Shown piece by piece: positions 26,461 to 34,574 of a stretch of 64,000 bases of DNA. How positions within the stretch are numbered: the stretch's first letter is position 1; each line of letters opens with the position of its first letter. Location: the NCBI RefSeq assembly GCF_013297935.1, contig NZ_JAAFIX010000005.1, positions 62,001 through 126,000 on the forward strand, given 5' to 3'. Made by a program: the position numbers and the translations under genes. Under the pieces are notes generated by a model. The model was not told where the DNA came from. It searched no databases and saw nothing but the letters and a program-made list of their open reading frames with translations. The DNA is from Rhodoferax sp. GTDB taxonomy: Bacteria > Pseudomonadota > Gammaproteobacteria > Burkholderiales > Burkholderiaceae_C.

Positions 26461-26895
26461 ATGATTCGCAACACGCTCGTAATTGCTCTCAGCTTGACCG
26501 CTACCGCCGCCATGGCGCAAATGAGCCCCGTGGGACTCTGGCGCCAGGTCGACGACAAAACCGGTCTGGCCAAGTCGGAGATCCGCATTGTTGAAGAGAA
26601 CGGTGTCGTCGTAGCGCGCATTGAAAAGCGGCTGGACCCGGCTGCCAAGCCGGAAGACAAGTGCGATGAATGCAAGGACGACCGCAAAGGCAAGCCGATC
26701 GTCGGGCTTGAAATCATCCGTGGCGTGAAAAAGCTGGAAGGCAAAGACGTATGGGACGGCGGCAAGATTCTGGACCCCGCTGAGGGCAAGGAATACAACG
26801 CCCGCCTGACCCCGATCGAGGGCGGCAAAAAACTGGAGATGCGCGGATCCATCGCCTTCTTCGGCCGCACGCAAACCTGGACCCGCATCCAGTAA
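26461..26895 (+). CDS. DUF2147 secreted protein
   Basis: The 144-residue protein has a Sec signal peptide (MIRNTLVIALSLTATAAMAQ, cleavage after AMA). The DUF2147 fold follows: PVGLWRQVDDKTGLAKSEIR, VVARIEKRLDP, CDECKDDRKGKPIVGLEIIR, WDGGKILDPAEGKEYNARLT and EMRGSIAFFGRTQTWTR. DUF2147 proteins are lipocalin-like periplasmic proteins without assigned biochemistry. Lying between an acyl-CoA dehydrogenase and a FadB-type gene with short gaps, it may handle a hydrophobic substrate in the periplasm; this is inference. CDEC is a possible metal or redox motif. Confidence 0.88.
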   Translation: MIRNTLVIALSLTATAAMAQMSPVGLWRQVDDKTGLAKSEIRIVEENGVVVARIEKRLDPAAKPEDKCDECKDDRKGKPIVGLEIIRGVKKLEGKDVWDGGKILDPAEGKEYNARLTPIEGGKKLEMRGSIAFFGRTQTWTRIQ

Positions 26896-26913
26896 ACCAA
26901 TTCAGGAAAACCT

Positions 26914-29313
26914 ATGTCCCGTTTCCAAGTCCGTAAAGTCGCCGTGCTCGGCGCAGGCGTGATGGGTGCGCAAATCGCAGCCCACCTCGTCAACGTCAAA
27001 GTACCCGTGGTGCTGTTTGATCTCCCCGCCAAAGAAGGCCCTAAAAATGGCATCGTCACCCGCGCCATTGAAAACCTCAAGAAGCTCAAGCCCGCGCCCC
27101 TGGGCGTGGTGGATGACGCTACTCTGATCGGCCAAGCCAACTACGAAGAGCACCTCGAACAGCTGCGCGACTGCGACCTCATCATCGAGGCCATCGCTGA
27201 GCGCATGGACTGGAAGCTGGACCTCTACAAGAAGATCGCACCCTTCATCGGCGCCAACACGATTGTTGCGTCCAACACCTCGGGTCTGTCGATCACCAAG
27301 CTGTCTGAAGCGCTGCCGGAAGAAATCAAGCCCCGCTTCTGTGGCATTCACTTCTTCAACCCGCCCCGCTACATGGCGCTGGTGGAGTTGATCAACACTC
27401 CCACCACAGAAGCCCACTACCTCGACGCGCTCGAAGGCTTCGTGACAAGCACCCTGGGCAAGGGTGTGGTGCGTGCCAAAGACTCCCCCAACTTCATCGC
27501 TAACCGCGTCGGTATCGCCGGCATGTTGGCCACCATGAAGGAAGTGGAAAACTTCGGCCTCACCTACGACGTGGTCGATGACCTGACCGGCAAAAAGCTC
27601 GGTCGCGCGTCTTCCGGCACCTTCCGCACTGCGGACGTGGTCGGCCTAGACACTATGGCCCACGTGATCAAGACACTGCAAGATACGCTGAGCATCGAGT
27701 CAGACCCCTTCTACGAAAGCTTTGCCACCCCCGCCGTGCTCAAGACGCTGCTGGAGATGGGCAACCTGGGCCAGAAGTCCAAAGCCGGCTTCTTCAAGAA
27801 GGTCGGCCGCGACGTGCTGCGCTTCGACGGCGAAAGCCAGGAATACGTGGCCGGAGGCGAAAAGGCCGACGAGGTCTACGCCCGCATGCTCAAGAAGCCG
27901 GCCGCCGAGCGCCTAAAGCTCTTGCGCAATGCCGAAGGCAAGCAAGGCCAGTTCCTGTGGGCCATTCTGCGCAACAGCTTCCACTACGCCGCCATTCACT
28001 TGGCGTCCATTGCCGACAACGCCCGCGATGTGGACTTCTGCATGCGCTGGGGCTTCGGCATGAAACAAGGCCCGTTCGAGCTCTGGCAGGAAGCTGGTTG
28101 GCTCGAAGTGGCCCAAATGGTTCAAGAAGACATTGATGCAGGCAAGGCGCTGTGCAAAGCGCCGCTGCCCGAGTGGGTGTTCAAAGGCCCCGTGGCCGAA
28201 GCCGGTGGCGTGCACACTGCGGCAGGCTCCTGGAACCCCACCACAGGTACTTTTGTGCCGGTGCGCAAGCTGCCCGTCTACGAGCGCCAGCACTTCCCCG
28301 AGAGCGTGTTGGGCTCGAATGCGCCTAAGGCCGAAGCGGCCGGCAAGACCATTTTTGAAGACGAATCCATCCGCCTGTGGACCCTGGATGAGCAAGTGCT
28401 GATTGCCAGCATCAAGACCAAGATGCACGCCATCGGTGGCGGTGTGATCGAAGGCCTGCTGCAAGCCCAGGAGTTGGCCGAGAAGGAATACCATGGCCTG
28501 GTCATCTGGTCGCCGGACGACATGTTCTCGGCCGGTGCCGACCTGCAGGGCATGATGCCTGCCTTCATGATCGGTGGCGCTAAAGCCATCGAAGGCGCAG
28601 AGGCCGAGCTGCAAAACGCCATGCTCAAACTGCGTTACTCCAACGTGCCGGTTGTGTCCGCCATTCGCGGTTTGGCACTGGGCGGCGGTTGCGAGCTGGC
28701 GGTGTACTCCAGCAAGCGCGTAGCAGCCATGGAGAGCTACATCGGTCTGGTGGAAGTCGGTGTGGGCCTGGTGCCCGGTGCCGGCGGCTTGACTTACATC
28801 GCACGCCGTGCGGCAGAAAACATGGCCCTGTCCACCTCCAAGGATGTGCTGCCTTTCCTGACCGAAGGCTTCACCGCCGCGGCTATGGCCAAGGTGGGCA
28901 CCAGCGCGCTGGAAAGCCGCAAGCTGGGTTACCTTCTGGACAGCGATGTGGTGGTGCCTCACAAAGATGAGCTGTTGTTCGTCGCCATCAACGAAGCCCG
29001 GGCCATGTACGCCAGCGGCTACCGTGCACCGCACAAGCGCAGCTTCCCGGTGGCTGGTCGCAGTGGCATTGCCACCATCCGCGCCCAGCTGGTCAACATG
29101 CGCGACGGCGGCTTCATCAGCGCGCACGATTTCCATATCGGCTTGCTGATTGCAGAGGTGGTCTGTGGCGGCCAAGTGGATGCCGGCACCCTGGTGACGG
29201 AGGAATACCTCATGGCCATGGAACGCAAGGCCTTCTGCAGCCTGCTGACCCACCCCAAGACGCAAGAACGCATCATGGGCATGATGTCCACCGGCAAGCC
29301 GGTGCGTAACTGA
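26914..29313 (+). CDS. 3-hydroxyacyl-CoA dehydrogenase / enoyl-CoA hydratase fusion (FadN/FadJ-like)
   Basis: This 799-residue bifunctional beta-oxidation enzyme has the dehydrogenase first: VAVLGAGVMGAQIAAHLVN (NAD motif, residues 9-27), SNTSGLSITKLSEALP and FCGIHFFNPPRYMALVELI (catalytic His-Glu region). The second half is an enoyl-CoA hydratase with WSPDDMFSAGADLQGMMP, RGLALGGGCELAVYSSKRVA and EVGVGLVPGAGG. This order is the reverse of E. coli FadB and matches FadN-like proteins. It would hydrate enoyl-CoA and oxidise the hydroxyacyl-CoA before the thiolase. It lies 18 bp after the DUF2147 gene. Confidence 0.93.
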   Translation: MSRFQVRKVAVLGAGVMGAQIAAHLVNVKVPVVLFDLPAKEGPKNGIVTRAIENLKKLKPAPLGVVDDATLIGQANYEEHLEQLRDCDLIIEAIAERMDWKLDLYKKIAPFIGANTIVASNTSGLSITKLSEALPEEIKPRFCGIHFFNPPRYMALVELINTPTTEAHYLDALEGFVTSTLGKGVVRAKDSPNFIANRVGIAGMLATMKEVENFGLTYDVVDDLTGKKLGRASSGTFRTADVVGLDTMAHVIKTLQDTLSIESDPFYESFATPAVLKTLLEMGNLGQKSKAGFFKKVGRDVLRFDGESQEYVAGGEKADEVYARMLKKPAAERLKLLRNAEGKQGQFLWAILRNSFHYAAIHLASIADNARDVDFCMRWGFGMKQGPFELWQEAGWLEVAQMVQEDIDAGKALCKAPLPEWVFKGPVAEAGGVHTAAGSWNPTTGTFVPVRKLPVYERQHFPESVLGSNAPKAEAAGKTIFEDESIRLWTLDEQVLIASIKTKMHAIGGGVIEGLLQAQELAEKEYHGLVIWSPDDMFSAGADLQGMMPAFMIGGAKAIEGAEAELQNAMLKLRYSNVPVVSAIRGLALGGGCELAVYSSKRVAAMESYIGLVEVGVGLVPGAGGLTYIARRAAENMALSTSKDVLPFLTEGFTAAAMAKVGTSALESRKLGYLLDSDVVVPHKDELLFVAINEARAMYASGYRAPHKRSFPVAGRSGIATIRAQLVNMRDGGFISAHDFHIGLLIAEVVCGGQVDAGTLVTEEYLMAMERKAFCSLLTHPKTQERIMGMMSTGKPVRN

Positions 29314-29321
29314 TTGGCGCC

Positions 29322-29843
29322 ATGACTACGCTCGCTGCCCACGCATCGACTGCCCGGCCCAACCGTTTGGCGCGCTCGGTCGCCAAGCTGGACCGCGTAC
29401 CTGCGGCCCTGCGCCCCTGGCTGCGCAACAAGGTCATGGGCCGAGCAGTGCCTTTCACCGGCACCGCAGGTCTGGACTTTGCGCACATGGCGCCTGAACG
29501 TGTGGAGATTGCCGTGGCCAATGTGCGCCGCGTGCAAAACCACATTCAGGGTGTGCATGCCGCTGCCATGGCGCTGCTGGCCGAAACGGCCACCGGCATG
29601 GTGGTGGGCATGAATGTGCGGGACGACTGCCTGCCCCTGGCCAAGAGCATGCGCATCGACTTCAAACGACGTGCCCAGGGCGCCATGCGCGCAGTGGCCA
29701 CTTTGTCGGATGCGCAGCGCCAGCTCATGCAGCAAAGCGACAAGGGCGAGGTCAGCGTGCCGGTGCTGGTCAGCGACGAATCGGGCGAACAGCCCATTCA
29801 ATGTGAATTCATCTGGGCGTGGATACCCACCCCGAAAAAATAA
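29322..29843 (+). CDS. DUF4442-like hotdog protein, possible thioesterase
   Basis: The 173-residue protein has NHIQGVHAAAMALLAETATG, a hotdog-type helix with the catalytic-like acid and a conserved His (NHIQGVH), preceded by a beta-strand region (RVEIAVANVRRVQ). This fits the DUF4442/YiiD_C group of thioesterase-like proteins. It starts 8 bp after the FadB-type gene and ends 12 bp before the thiolase, so it is an operon member and may release CoA from intermediates. Activity is unproven. Confidence 0.75.
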   Translation: MTTLAAHASTARPNRLARSVAKLDRVPAALRPWLRNKVMGRAVPFTGTAGLDFAHMAPERVEIAVANVRRVQNHIQGVHAAAMALLAETATGMVVGMNVRDDCLPLAKSMRIDFKRRAQGAMRAVATLSDAQRQLMQQSDKGEVSVPVLVSDESGEQPIQCEFIWAWIPTPKK

Positions 29844-29855
29844 AGGAGTTTCCTC

Positions 29856-31049
29856 ATGAAACAAGTCCAAGACGCTTACATCGTTGCCGCCACGCGCACG
29901 CCCATCGGGCGTTCCGGCCGCGGCTATTTCCGTAACACCCGCCCTGACGAGTTGCTGGTGTCTGCCCTGCGCAGCGCCATGTTGCAAGTCCCCACCCTGG
30001 ACCCCAAGGCGATTGAAGACGCCATCATCGGCTGCTCTTTCCCCGAAGGCGAGCAGGGCATGAACATGGCCCGCGTGGCCGTAGGCTTGGCTTTTGACCA
30101 CCCCGTGGGCGGTATCACCGTCAACCGCTTCTGCGCCTCCGGCATCTCCGCCATTCAGATGGCCGCAGACCGCATCCGTGTGGGCGAGGCTGATGTGCTG
30201 ATCGCCGGTGGCGCTGAGTCCATGAGCATGGTGCCCATGGGTGGCGGCAAGCCCTCGTTCAACCCCGAAGTGTTTGCCCGCGACGAGAACGTCGGCATCG
30301 CCTACGGCATGGGCCTGACCGCTGAAAAAGTCGCCCAGCAGTGGAAGGTGACACGCGAAATGCAAGACGCCTTCGCCCTCGAATCCCACCTGCGCGCCAT
30401 CAAAGCGCAGCAGGCTGGCGAGTTCGCCAATGAAATCACGCCTATCGATGTGATCGAGCGGACTCCTGATCTGGCAACTGGCGAAGTGTCTACCCGCACC
30501 CGCACCGTGAGCTTGGATGAAGGCCCGCGCCCAGATACCTCTATCGAAGGCCTGGCCAAGCTCAAGCCCGTGTTTGCGGCCCGTGGCAGCGTGACCGCCG
30601 GCAACAGCTCCCAGACCAGCGATGGCGCGGGCGCCCTGATTCTGGCCAGCGAAAAAGCGGTCAAGCAGTTTGGCTTGACCCCCTTGGCCCGTTTTGTGAG
30701 CTTTGCGGCCCGCGGCGTGCCGCCTGAAATCATGGGTATCGGCCCGATTGAGGCGATTCCTGCAGCCCTGCGCTACGCTGGTTTGCAGCACTCCGATATC
30801 GACTGGTTTGAGCTGAACGAAGCCTTTGCCGCCCAGTCGCTGGCCGTGATCAACACCCTGGGCCTGGACCCTTCCAAGGTCAACCCCATGGGCGGTGCCA
30901 TTGCCTTGGGTCACCCGCTGGGAGCTACCGGTGCCATCCGCGCCGCCACCGTGATTCACGCTCTGCGCCGCAACAACCTGAAGTACGGCATGGTGACCAT
31001 GTGCGTAGGCACAGGCCAAGGCGCTGCCGGCATCTTCGAGCGCGTCTAA
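29856..31049 (+). CDS. Acetyl-CoA acyltransferase (thiolase)
   Basis: The 397-residue thiolase cleaves 3-ketoacyl-CoA with CoA. The nucleophilic cysteine is C93 in NRFCASGISA, and the second half has NEAFAAQSLAV, GGAIALGHPLGATGAIRAAT (catalytic His) and MVTMCVGTGQGAAGIFERV (acid/base Cys). The start ATG has AAAGGAG ahead. It closes the operon begun at 24615; a hairpin terminator follows at 31063. Confidence 0.94.
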   Translation: MKQVQDAYIVAATRTPIGRSGRGYFRNTRPDELLVSALRSAMLQVPTLDPKAIEDAIIGCSFPEGEQGMNMARVAVGLAFDHPVGGITVNRFCASGISAIQMAADRIRVGEADVLIAGGAESMSMVPMGGGKPSFNPEVFARDENVGIAYGMGLTAEKVAQQWKVTREMQDAFALESHLRAIKAQQAGEFANEITPIDVIERTPDLATGEVSTRTRTVSLDEGPRPDTSIEGLAKLKPVFAARGSVTAGNSSQTSDGAGALILASEKAVKQFGLTPLARFVSFAARGVPPEIMGIGPIEAIPAALRYAGLQHSDIDWFELNEAFAAQSLAVINTLGLDPSKVNPMGGAIALGHPLGATGAIRAATVIHALRRNNLKYGMVTMCVGTGQGAAGIFERV

Positions 31050-31062
31050 GCGCTCACCCAGA

Positions 31063-31085
31063 AGGCCACCTCCGGGTGGCCTTTT
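31063..31085 (+). terminator. Rho-independent terminator after thiolase gene
   Basis: AGGCCACC and GGTGGCCT form an 8-bp GC-rich stem around TCCG-like loop bases, followed by TTTT. It lies 13 bp after the thiolase stop. Confidence 0.8.
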
Positions 31086-31141
31086 GCATGGGGTATGCGT
31101 TCCATGCCCCTGCACCGGACTACCAGAGAGGCCCCCGACTG

Positions 31142-31948
31142 ATGAGCACCCATGTTTTTGACGACGCCATTGCCCTGCAAGCCCAAGCGGACGGGAGCTA
31201 CACTGGCCACACCCACCCGGCCTACGCCAACATGGTGGGGCCCTTTGGCGGCATCACCACAGCGCAGGCGCTGAACGCGGTGTTGCAGCACCCCGAGCGC
31301 TTGGGGGACCCGGTATCGCTGACGGTGAATTTTTGCGCTGCATTGGCCGATGGCCCGTTCAGCATCATGGCGCGTGCGGCCCGCACCAACCGCTCCACCC
31401 AGCACTGGACGATCGAGATCCAGCAAGGCGATGCGATTGTCATGACCGGCACCGCCGTAACAGCGGTACGCCGCGACACTTGGGGCGTGGACGAAGAGCC
31501 CATGCCCCTGTGCCCGCCACCCGCCGAAGTGCCGCTCCCGCAAGTCATGGCGCCCATGGAGTTTGTCAAACGCTACGAGCAGCGCGCGGTCACCGGTACC
31601 TTGCCGGCGGTGTGGGACGGCACAGGCCACAGCAGCCTGTCGCAAATCTGGGTGCGAGACAACCTGCCACGCCCTTTGGACTTTGCGTCGCTGGCGTGCA
31701 TTTCTGATATTTTCTTTCCGCGTGTGTTCATCCGCCGGGCCACCCATGTGCCGGTGGGCACGGTGTCGCTCACGGTGTACTTCCATGCCAGCGCCACGCA
31801 GCTGGCCGAGACCGGCACCGGCTATCTGCTGGGGCAGGCCCAAGCCCAGGCCTTCCGCAACGGCTTTTTTGACCAGAGCAGCCAGCTCTGGAACGAAGCG
31901 GGTGTGCTGCTGGTGACCACGCACCAGATCGTCTATTACAAACAGTGA
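31142..31948 (+). CDS. Acyl-CoA thioesterase, TesB-like double hotdog
   Basis: This 268-residue protein from ATG 31142 has the first hotdog with PAYANMVGPFGGITTAQALN and SLTVNFCAALADGPF and the second with GTGHSSLSQIWVRDNLPRPL and GTVSLTVYFHAS. This double fold is of the TesB/acyl-CoA thioesterase II type, which hydrolyses acyl-CoA to free acid and CoA. It lies after the terminator and so probably has its own promoter; the enoyl-CoA hydratase follows 33 bp later. Confidence 0.82.
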   Translation: MSTHVFDDAIALQAQADGSYTGHTHPAYANMVGPFGGITTAQALNAVLQHPERLGDPVSLTVNFCAALADGPFSIMARAARTNRSTQHWTIEIQQGDAIVMTGTAVTAVRRDTWGVDEEPMPLCPPPAEVPLPQVMAPMEFVKRYEQRAVTGTLPAVWDGTGHSSLSQIWVRDNLPRPLDFASLACISDIFFPRVFIRRATHVPVGTVSLTVYFHASATQLAETGTGYLLGQAQAQAFRNGFFDQSSQLWNEAGVLLVTTHQIVYYKQ

Positions 31949-31981
31949 TCCAATCACGTATCCATTTTTGAGCGAGCGACC

Positions 31982-32746
31982 ATGCAAGACATCCTGATCC
32001 ACACCGACGCCGGCATCACCACCATCACCCTGAACCGGGTCGCAAAGAAGAACTCTTTCACCCAGGCCATGTACGCCGCCTGCGCCGATGCGCTGGGCGC
32101 AGCGCGCGACGACGCTGCCGTGCGCGTGGTGGTGTTCCAGGGCGACGCTACCGTGTTCAGCGCCGGTAACGACATTGGTGATTTTTTGGGTGCTCCGCCC
32201 AAGGAGCAGGACGCACCGGTGTTCCGCTTCCTGCGCGCGCTGGCATCGTTCCCCAAGCCTATCGTGGCGGCGGTGTGCGGGCCGGCAGTCGGTATCGGCA
32301 CCACCATGCTGTTCCATTGCGACCTGGTCTATGCAGGCGACAACGCAGCGTTTTCTATGCCCTTCGTGAACCTTGGCCTGTGCCCCGAAGCGGCCTCCAG
32401 CCTGCTGGTGCCCCAAATGATGGGCTACCACCGCGCCGCCGAAGCGCTGTTGATGGGCGAGCCCTTCATGGCCGAAGCCGCACTGGAAGTGGGGCTGGCC
32501 AACCGTGTAGTGCCGCCCACTGAAGCCAATGCCGTCGCCCAGGCCCAAGCCCGCAAGCTGGCCGCCAAGCCGCTGGCCTCGCTCATTGAAACCAAGCGCT
32601 TGCTGAAAAAAGGCCAGATGGAGCAGGTGCTGGCCCGCATCGATGAAGAAGCGCTGAGCTTTGGCAAGATGCTCGGCGAGCCCGCCGCCAAGGAGGCTTT
32701 CACCGCCTTCATGGAAAAGCGTAAACCCGACTTCAGCAAAGTTTAA
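31982..32746 (+). CDS. Enoyl-CoA hydratase/isomerase family protein
   Basis: This 254-residue crotonase-fold protein has VFQGDATVFSAGNDIGDFLG (oxyanion hole), AAVCGPAVGIGTTMLFHCDL and FVNLGLCPEAASSLLVPQMM. The FSAGNDI form, with N-D instead of the usual A-D-L, and the acidic residue in PEAAS fit peroxisomal-type isomerase/hydratases. The C-terminus ends KPDFSKV. An eroded second copy of this tail is found at 32765-32825, showing a past tandem duplication. Confidence 0.88.
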   Translation: MQDILIHTDAGITTITLNRVAKKNSFTQAMYAACADALGAARDDAAVRVVVFQGDATVFSAGNDIGDFLGAPPKEQDAPVFRFLRALASFPKPIVAAVCGPAVGIGTTMLFHCDLVYAGDNAAFSMPFVNLGLCPEAASSLLVPQMMGYHRAAEALLMGEPFMAEAALEVGLANRVVPPTEANAVAQAQARKLAAKPLASLIETKRLLKKGQMEQVLARIDEEALSFGKMLGEPAAKEAFTAFMEKRKPDFSKV

Positions 32747-32764
32747 AGTCGACAGCCGAAGGCT

Positions 32765-32825
32765 GCCCGCGGAGCGTGGTTTACGCTTTCGCTAAAAACG
32801 CTAGCCCGACTTCAGTAAGGTCTGA
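32765..32825 (+). pseudogene. Ghost tail of a duplicated enoyl-CoA hydratase gene
   Basis: The last codons of the intact hydratase (KRKPDFSKV and stop, 32717-32746) recur at about 32793-32825 as stop-K-R-stop-PDFSKV-stop. PDFSKV is unchanged at the protein level while three of its codons differ at synonymous positions, and the stop has changed from TAA to TGA. Upstream bases (TTTACGCTTTC against TTCACCGCCTTC) also match weakly. The two in-frame stops show that this copy is dead; only about 50-60 bp of it can be recognised. Confidence 0.7.
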
Positions 32826-32842
32826 ATTTCAAGTGTTTTAGG

Positions 32843-32889
32843 CTGCTAGCGCTCGTTCTATATGCGCAATCAGCTCCTAAAACAATAGC
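32843..32889 (-). repeat. 47-bp dispersed repeat, copy 3
   Basis: On the minus strand the copy reads GCTAT-N6-AGGAGCT-GATT-GCGC-N10-AGCGCTAGCAG, in register with the other copies. The flanks GTTTTAGG (32835) and CCTAAAAC (32876) make an extra 8-bp inverted repeat. It lies in the gap between the hydratase and the TetR gene. Confidence 0.7.
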
Positions 32890-32968
32890 AATGTGAGGTG
32901 CGGCGCTGCCTTGACGCCGCAGCTTCAGAGCACCAAAATACTCGCGTTTTCCCTTGGTATTTTTGCCA

Positions 32969-32982
32969 AGCAAGCGCTTGCT
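32969..32982. promoter_or_regulatory. Perfect 14-bp palindrome AGCAAGCGCTTGCT, putative TetR operator
   Basis: The site lies 30 bp before the TetR start at 33013, where an autoregulatory operator is expected. CAAGCGCTTG-type palindromes are common binding sites for TetR-family regulators of fatty acid genes. Function is inferred. Confidence 0.5.
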
Positions 32983-33012
32983 AAAAATAGATGGGGCTGG
33001 TATGGTCGACAC

Positions 33013-33690
33013 ATGACCCCTACCGAGACCCTGTCTGCCGCACCTGCTGAAGATGCCGCGCCACCCGAGGCCAAACGCCCGCGCGGCCGCCCCCGCAAAA
33101 CCGAAGACGAGCGCGATGACGGCAACCGCCGCCACGAGCTGCTCAAGGCAGCAGCCCAGCTCTTCCGCCGCCAAGGGTTCGCCGCCACTACCACCCGCGA
33201 CATCGCCAACGCGGCCGGCATGCAAAGCGGCTCGCCGTTCTACCATTTCAAAAGCAAAGACGCGCTCTTGTTCGCCGTCATGGAGGCGGGCATGCACTCC
33301 GCCTTGAGCAACCAGCAGCGGGTGCTGGGCGATGCGGCTTACGAAGCCCTGCCGCCGGCCGACAAGCTGCGTCGCTTGGTGCAAGCCCACTTTGAGGTCC
33401 TTCTCGGGCCGGGCAACGACTTTGTGCCGGTCATGCTCTACGAGTGGCGCTCTCTGCAGCGGCCGCAACGCAAAGTGCTGCACAAGCTGATTGCTGACTA
33501 CGAAGCCCTGTGGATGCCGGTGTTGCAAGCCCTGCACGCAGCGGGCCAGCTGAAGGCACCGGTGGGCGTGGCCCGCTTGTTGATTTTGGGTGCGCTGAAT
33601 TGGTCAGTGCAATGGTTCGACCCCCTCAAGGGGGCCACGGTCGAGGCGCTCGGCGAATACGCCGTAGCCATGTTTATTCAGGAGCAGTGA
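33013..33690 (+). CDS. TetR-family transcriptional regulator
   Basis: This 225-residue protein has an arginine/proline-rich N-terminal arm (KRPRGRPRKTEDER, an AT-hook-like GRP motif) and a TetR helix-turn-helix (LLKAAAQLFRRQGFAATTTR and then DIANAAGMQSGSPFYHFKSK). The C-terminal domain is of the AcrR/FadR sort. Its stop overlaps the SDR start (TGATG at 33688-33692), so it is co-translated with the catabolic genes and most likely senses an acyl-CoA intermediate. Confidence 0.87.
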   Translation: MTPTETLSAAPAEDAAPPEAKRPRGRPRKTEDERDDGNRRHELLKAAAQLFRRQGFAATTTRDIANAAGMQSGSPFYHFKSKDALLFAVMEAGMHSALSNQQRVLGDAAYEALPPADKLRRLVQAHFEVLLGPGNDFVPVMLYEWRSLQRPQRKVLHKLIADYEALWMPVLQALHAAGQLKAPVGVARLLILGALNWSVQWFDPLKGATVEALGEYAVAMFIQEQ

Positions 33691-34574
33691 TGAGCTATGC
33701 ATCGATTTTTGCCCCCGGCTTGTTTGCCGGCAAGGTGGTGGTGGTCACAGGCGGCGGCTCGGGCATAGGCCGCTGCACCGCCCATGAATTGGCCGCGCTC
33801 GGGGCGACGGTGGCCTTGATCGGGCGCAAACCGGAAAAGCTGGAGCGGGTGGGGGCCGAAATCGCGCAGGACGGGGGGCTGTCGAGCCCGCATGTCTGTG
33901 ACATCCGTAGTGAAGACGCGGTCAAAGCCTGTGTGGCCGAGATCGTGGCGCAGCACGGCCGTATTGATGGCCTGGTCAACAACGCAGGCGGCCAGTACAT
34001 GACGCCGCTGGAAGCCATCAGTGCCAAGGGCTGGGAGGCGGTGATCAACACCAACCTCACCGGCGGCTTTCTGATGGCGCGGGAGTGCTTTAGCCAAAGC
34101 ATGAGCAGGCATGGCGGCGCTATCGTCAACATCGTGGCCGATATGTGGGGCTCCATGCCCGGCATGGCGCACAGTGGCGCGGCCCGGGCGGGCATGGTGA
34201 ATTTGACCGAGACAGCTGCCACCGAATGGGCGGGCCGCGGGGTGCGGGTGAACGCGGTGGCGCCGGGCTACATCGCCTCCAGCGGCATGGACCACTACCC
34301 CCCAGAAATGGGGCCCATGCTGCGCGAAATGGCCAAAACCGTGCCCTTGGGCCGCTTTGGCACTGAGGCCGAAACCGCCGCAGGCATTGTGTTTTTGCTC
34401 AGCCCGGCCGCAGCATTCATCAGCGGGACGACTTTGCGCATCGATGGCGCACGCCCCCAAGTGCGCATGGGCTGGCCGATGCGGGTGGCAGACGAAAGGG
34501 CGCAGGCGCGTGATGCGATCAAGCCTTTCAACGGCTTTCACCGCGCCAGCACGCCCAAGGTGTTTCAGTCATGA
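33690..34574 (+). CDS. SDR-family oxidoreductase, 2,4-dienoyl-CoA reductase / AtuG-like
   Basis: The 294-residue protein has VVVVTGGGSGIGRCTAHELA (NAD(P) motif), GLVNNAGGQYMTPL and NAVAPGYIASSGMDHYPPEM. Where classical SDRs have YxxxK it reads GMAHSGAARAGMVNLTETAA, without the Tyr and with Arg at the Lys position. This is shared with the 2,4-dienoyl-CoA reductase type (HAGAAKA) and with SDRs of terpenoid acid catabolism (AtuG-like). It therefore probably reduces an unsaturated acyl-CoA, not an alcohol. It overlaps the next gene by 4 bp. Confidence 0.82.
   Translation: MSYASIFAPGLFAGKVVVVTGGGSGIGRCTAHELAALGATVALIGRKPEKLERVGAEIAQDGGLSSPHVCDIRSEDAVKACVAEIVAQHGRIDGLVNNAGGQYMTPLEAISAKGWEAVINTNLTGGFLMARECFSQSMSRHGGAIVNIVADMWGSMPGMAHSGAARAGMVNLTETAATEWAGRGVRVNAVAPGYIASSGMDHYPPEMGPMLREMAKTVPLGRFGTEAETAAGIVFLLSPAAAFISGTTLRIDGARPQVRMGWPMRVADERAQARDAIKPFNGFHRASTPKVFQS

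Noticed and set aside
29019-31115. A 698-codon antisense open frame over the FadB-type, hotdog and thiolase genes
   Set aside because: The sense genes have clear catalytic motifs; the antisense product is His/Gly-rich without any family match that I can see. Similar shadows at 24600-26207, 27913-29265, 31046-32548 and 44560-46062 were rejected for the same reason.
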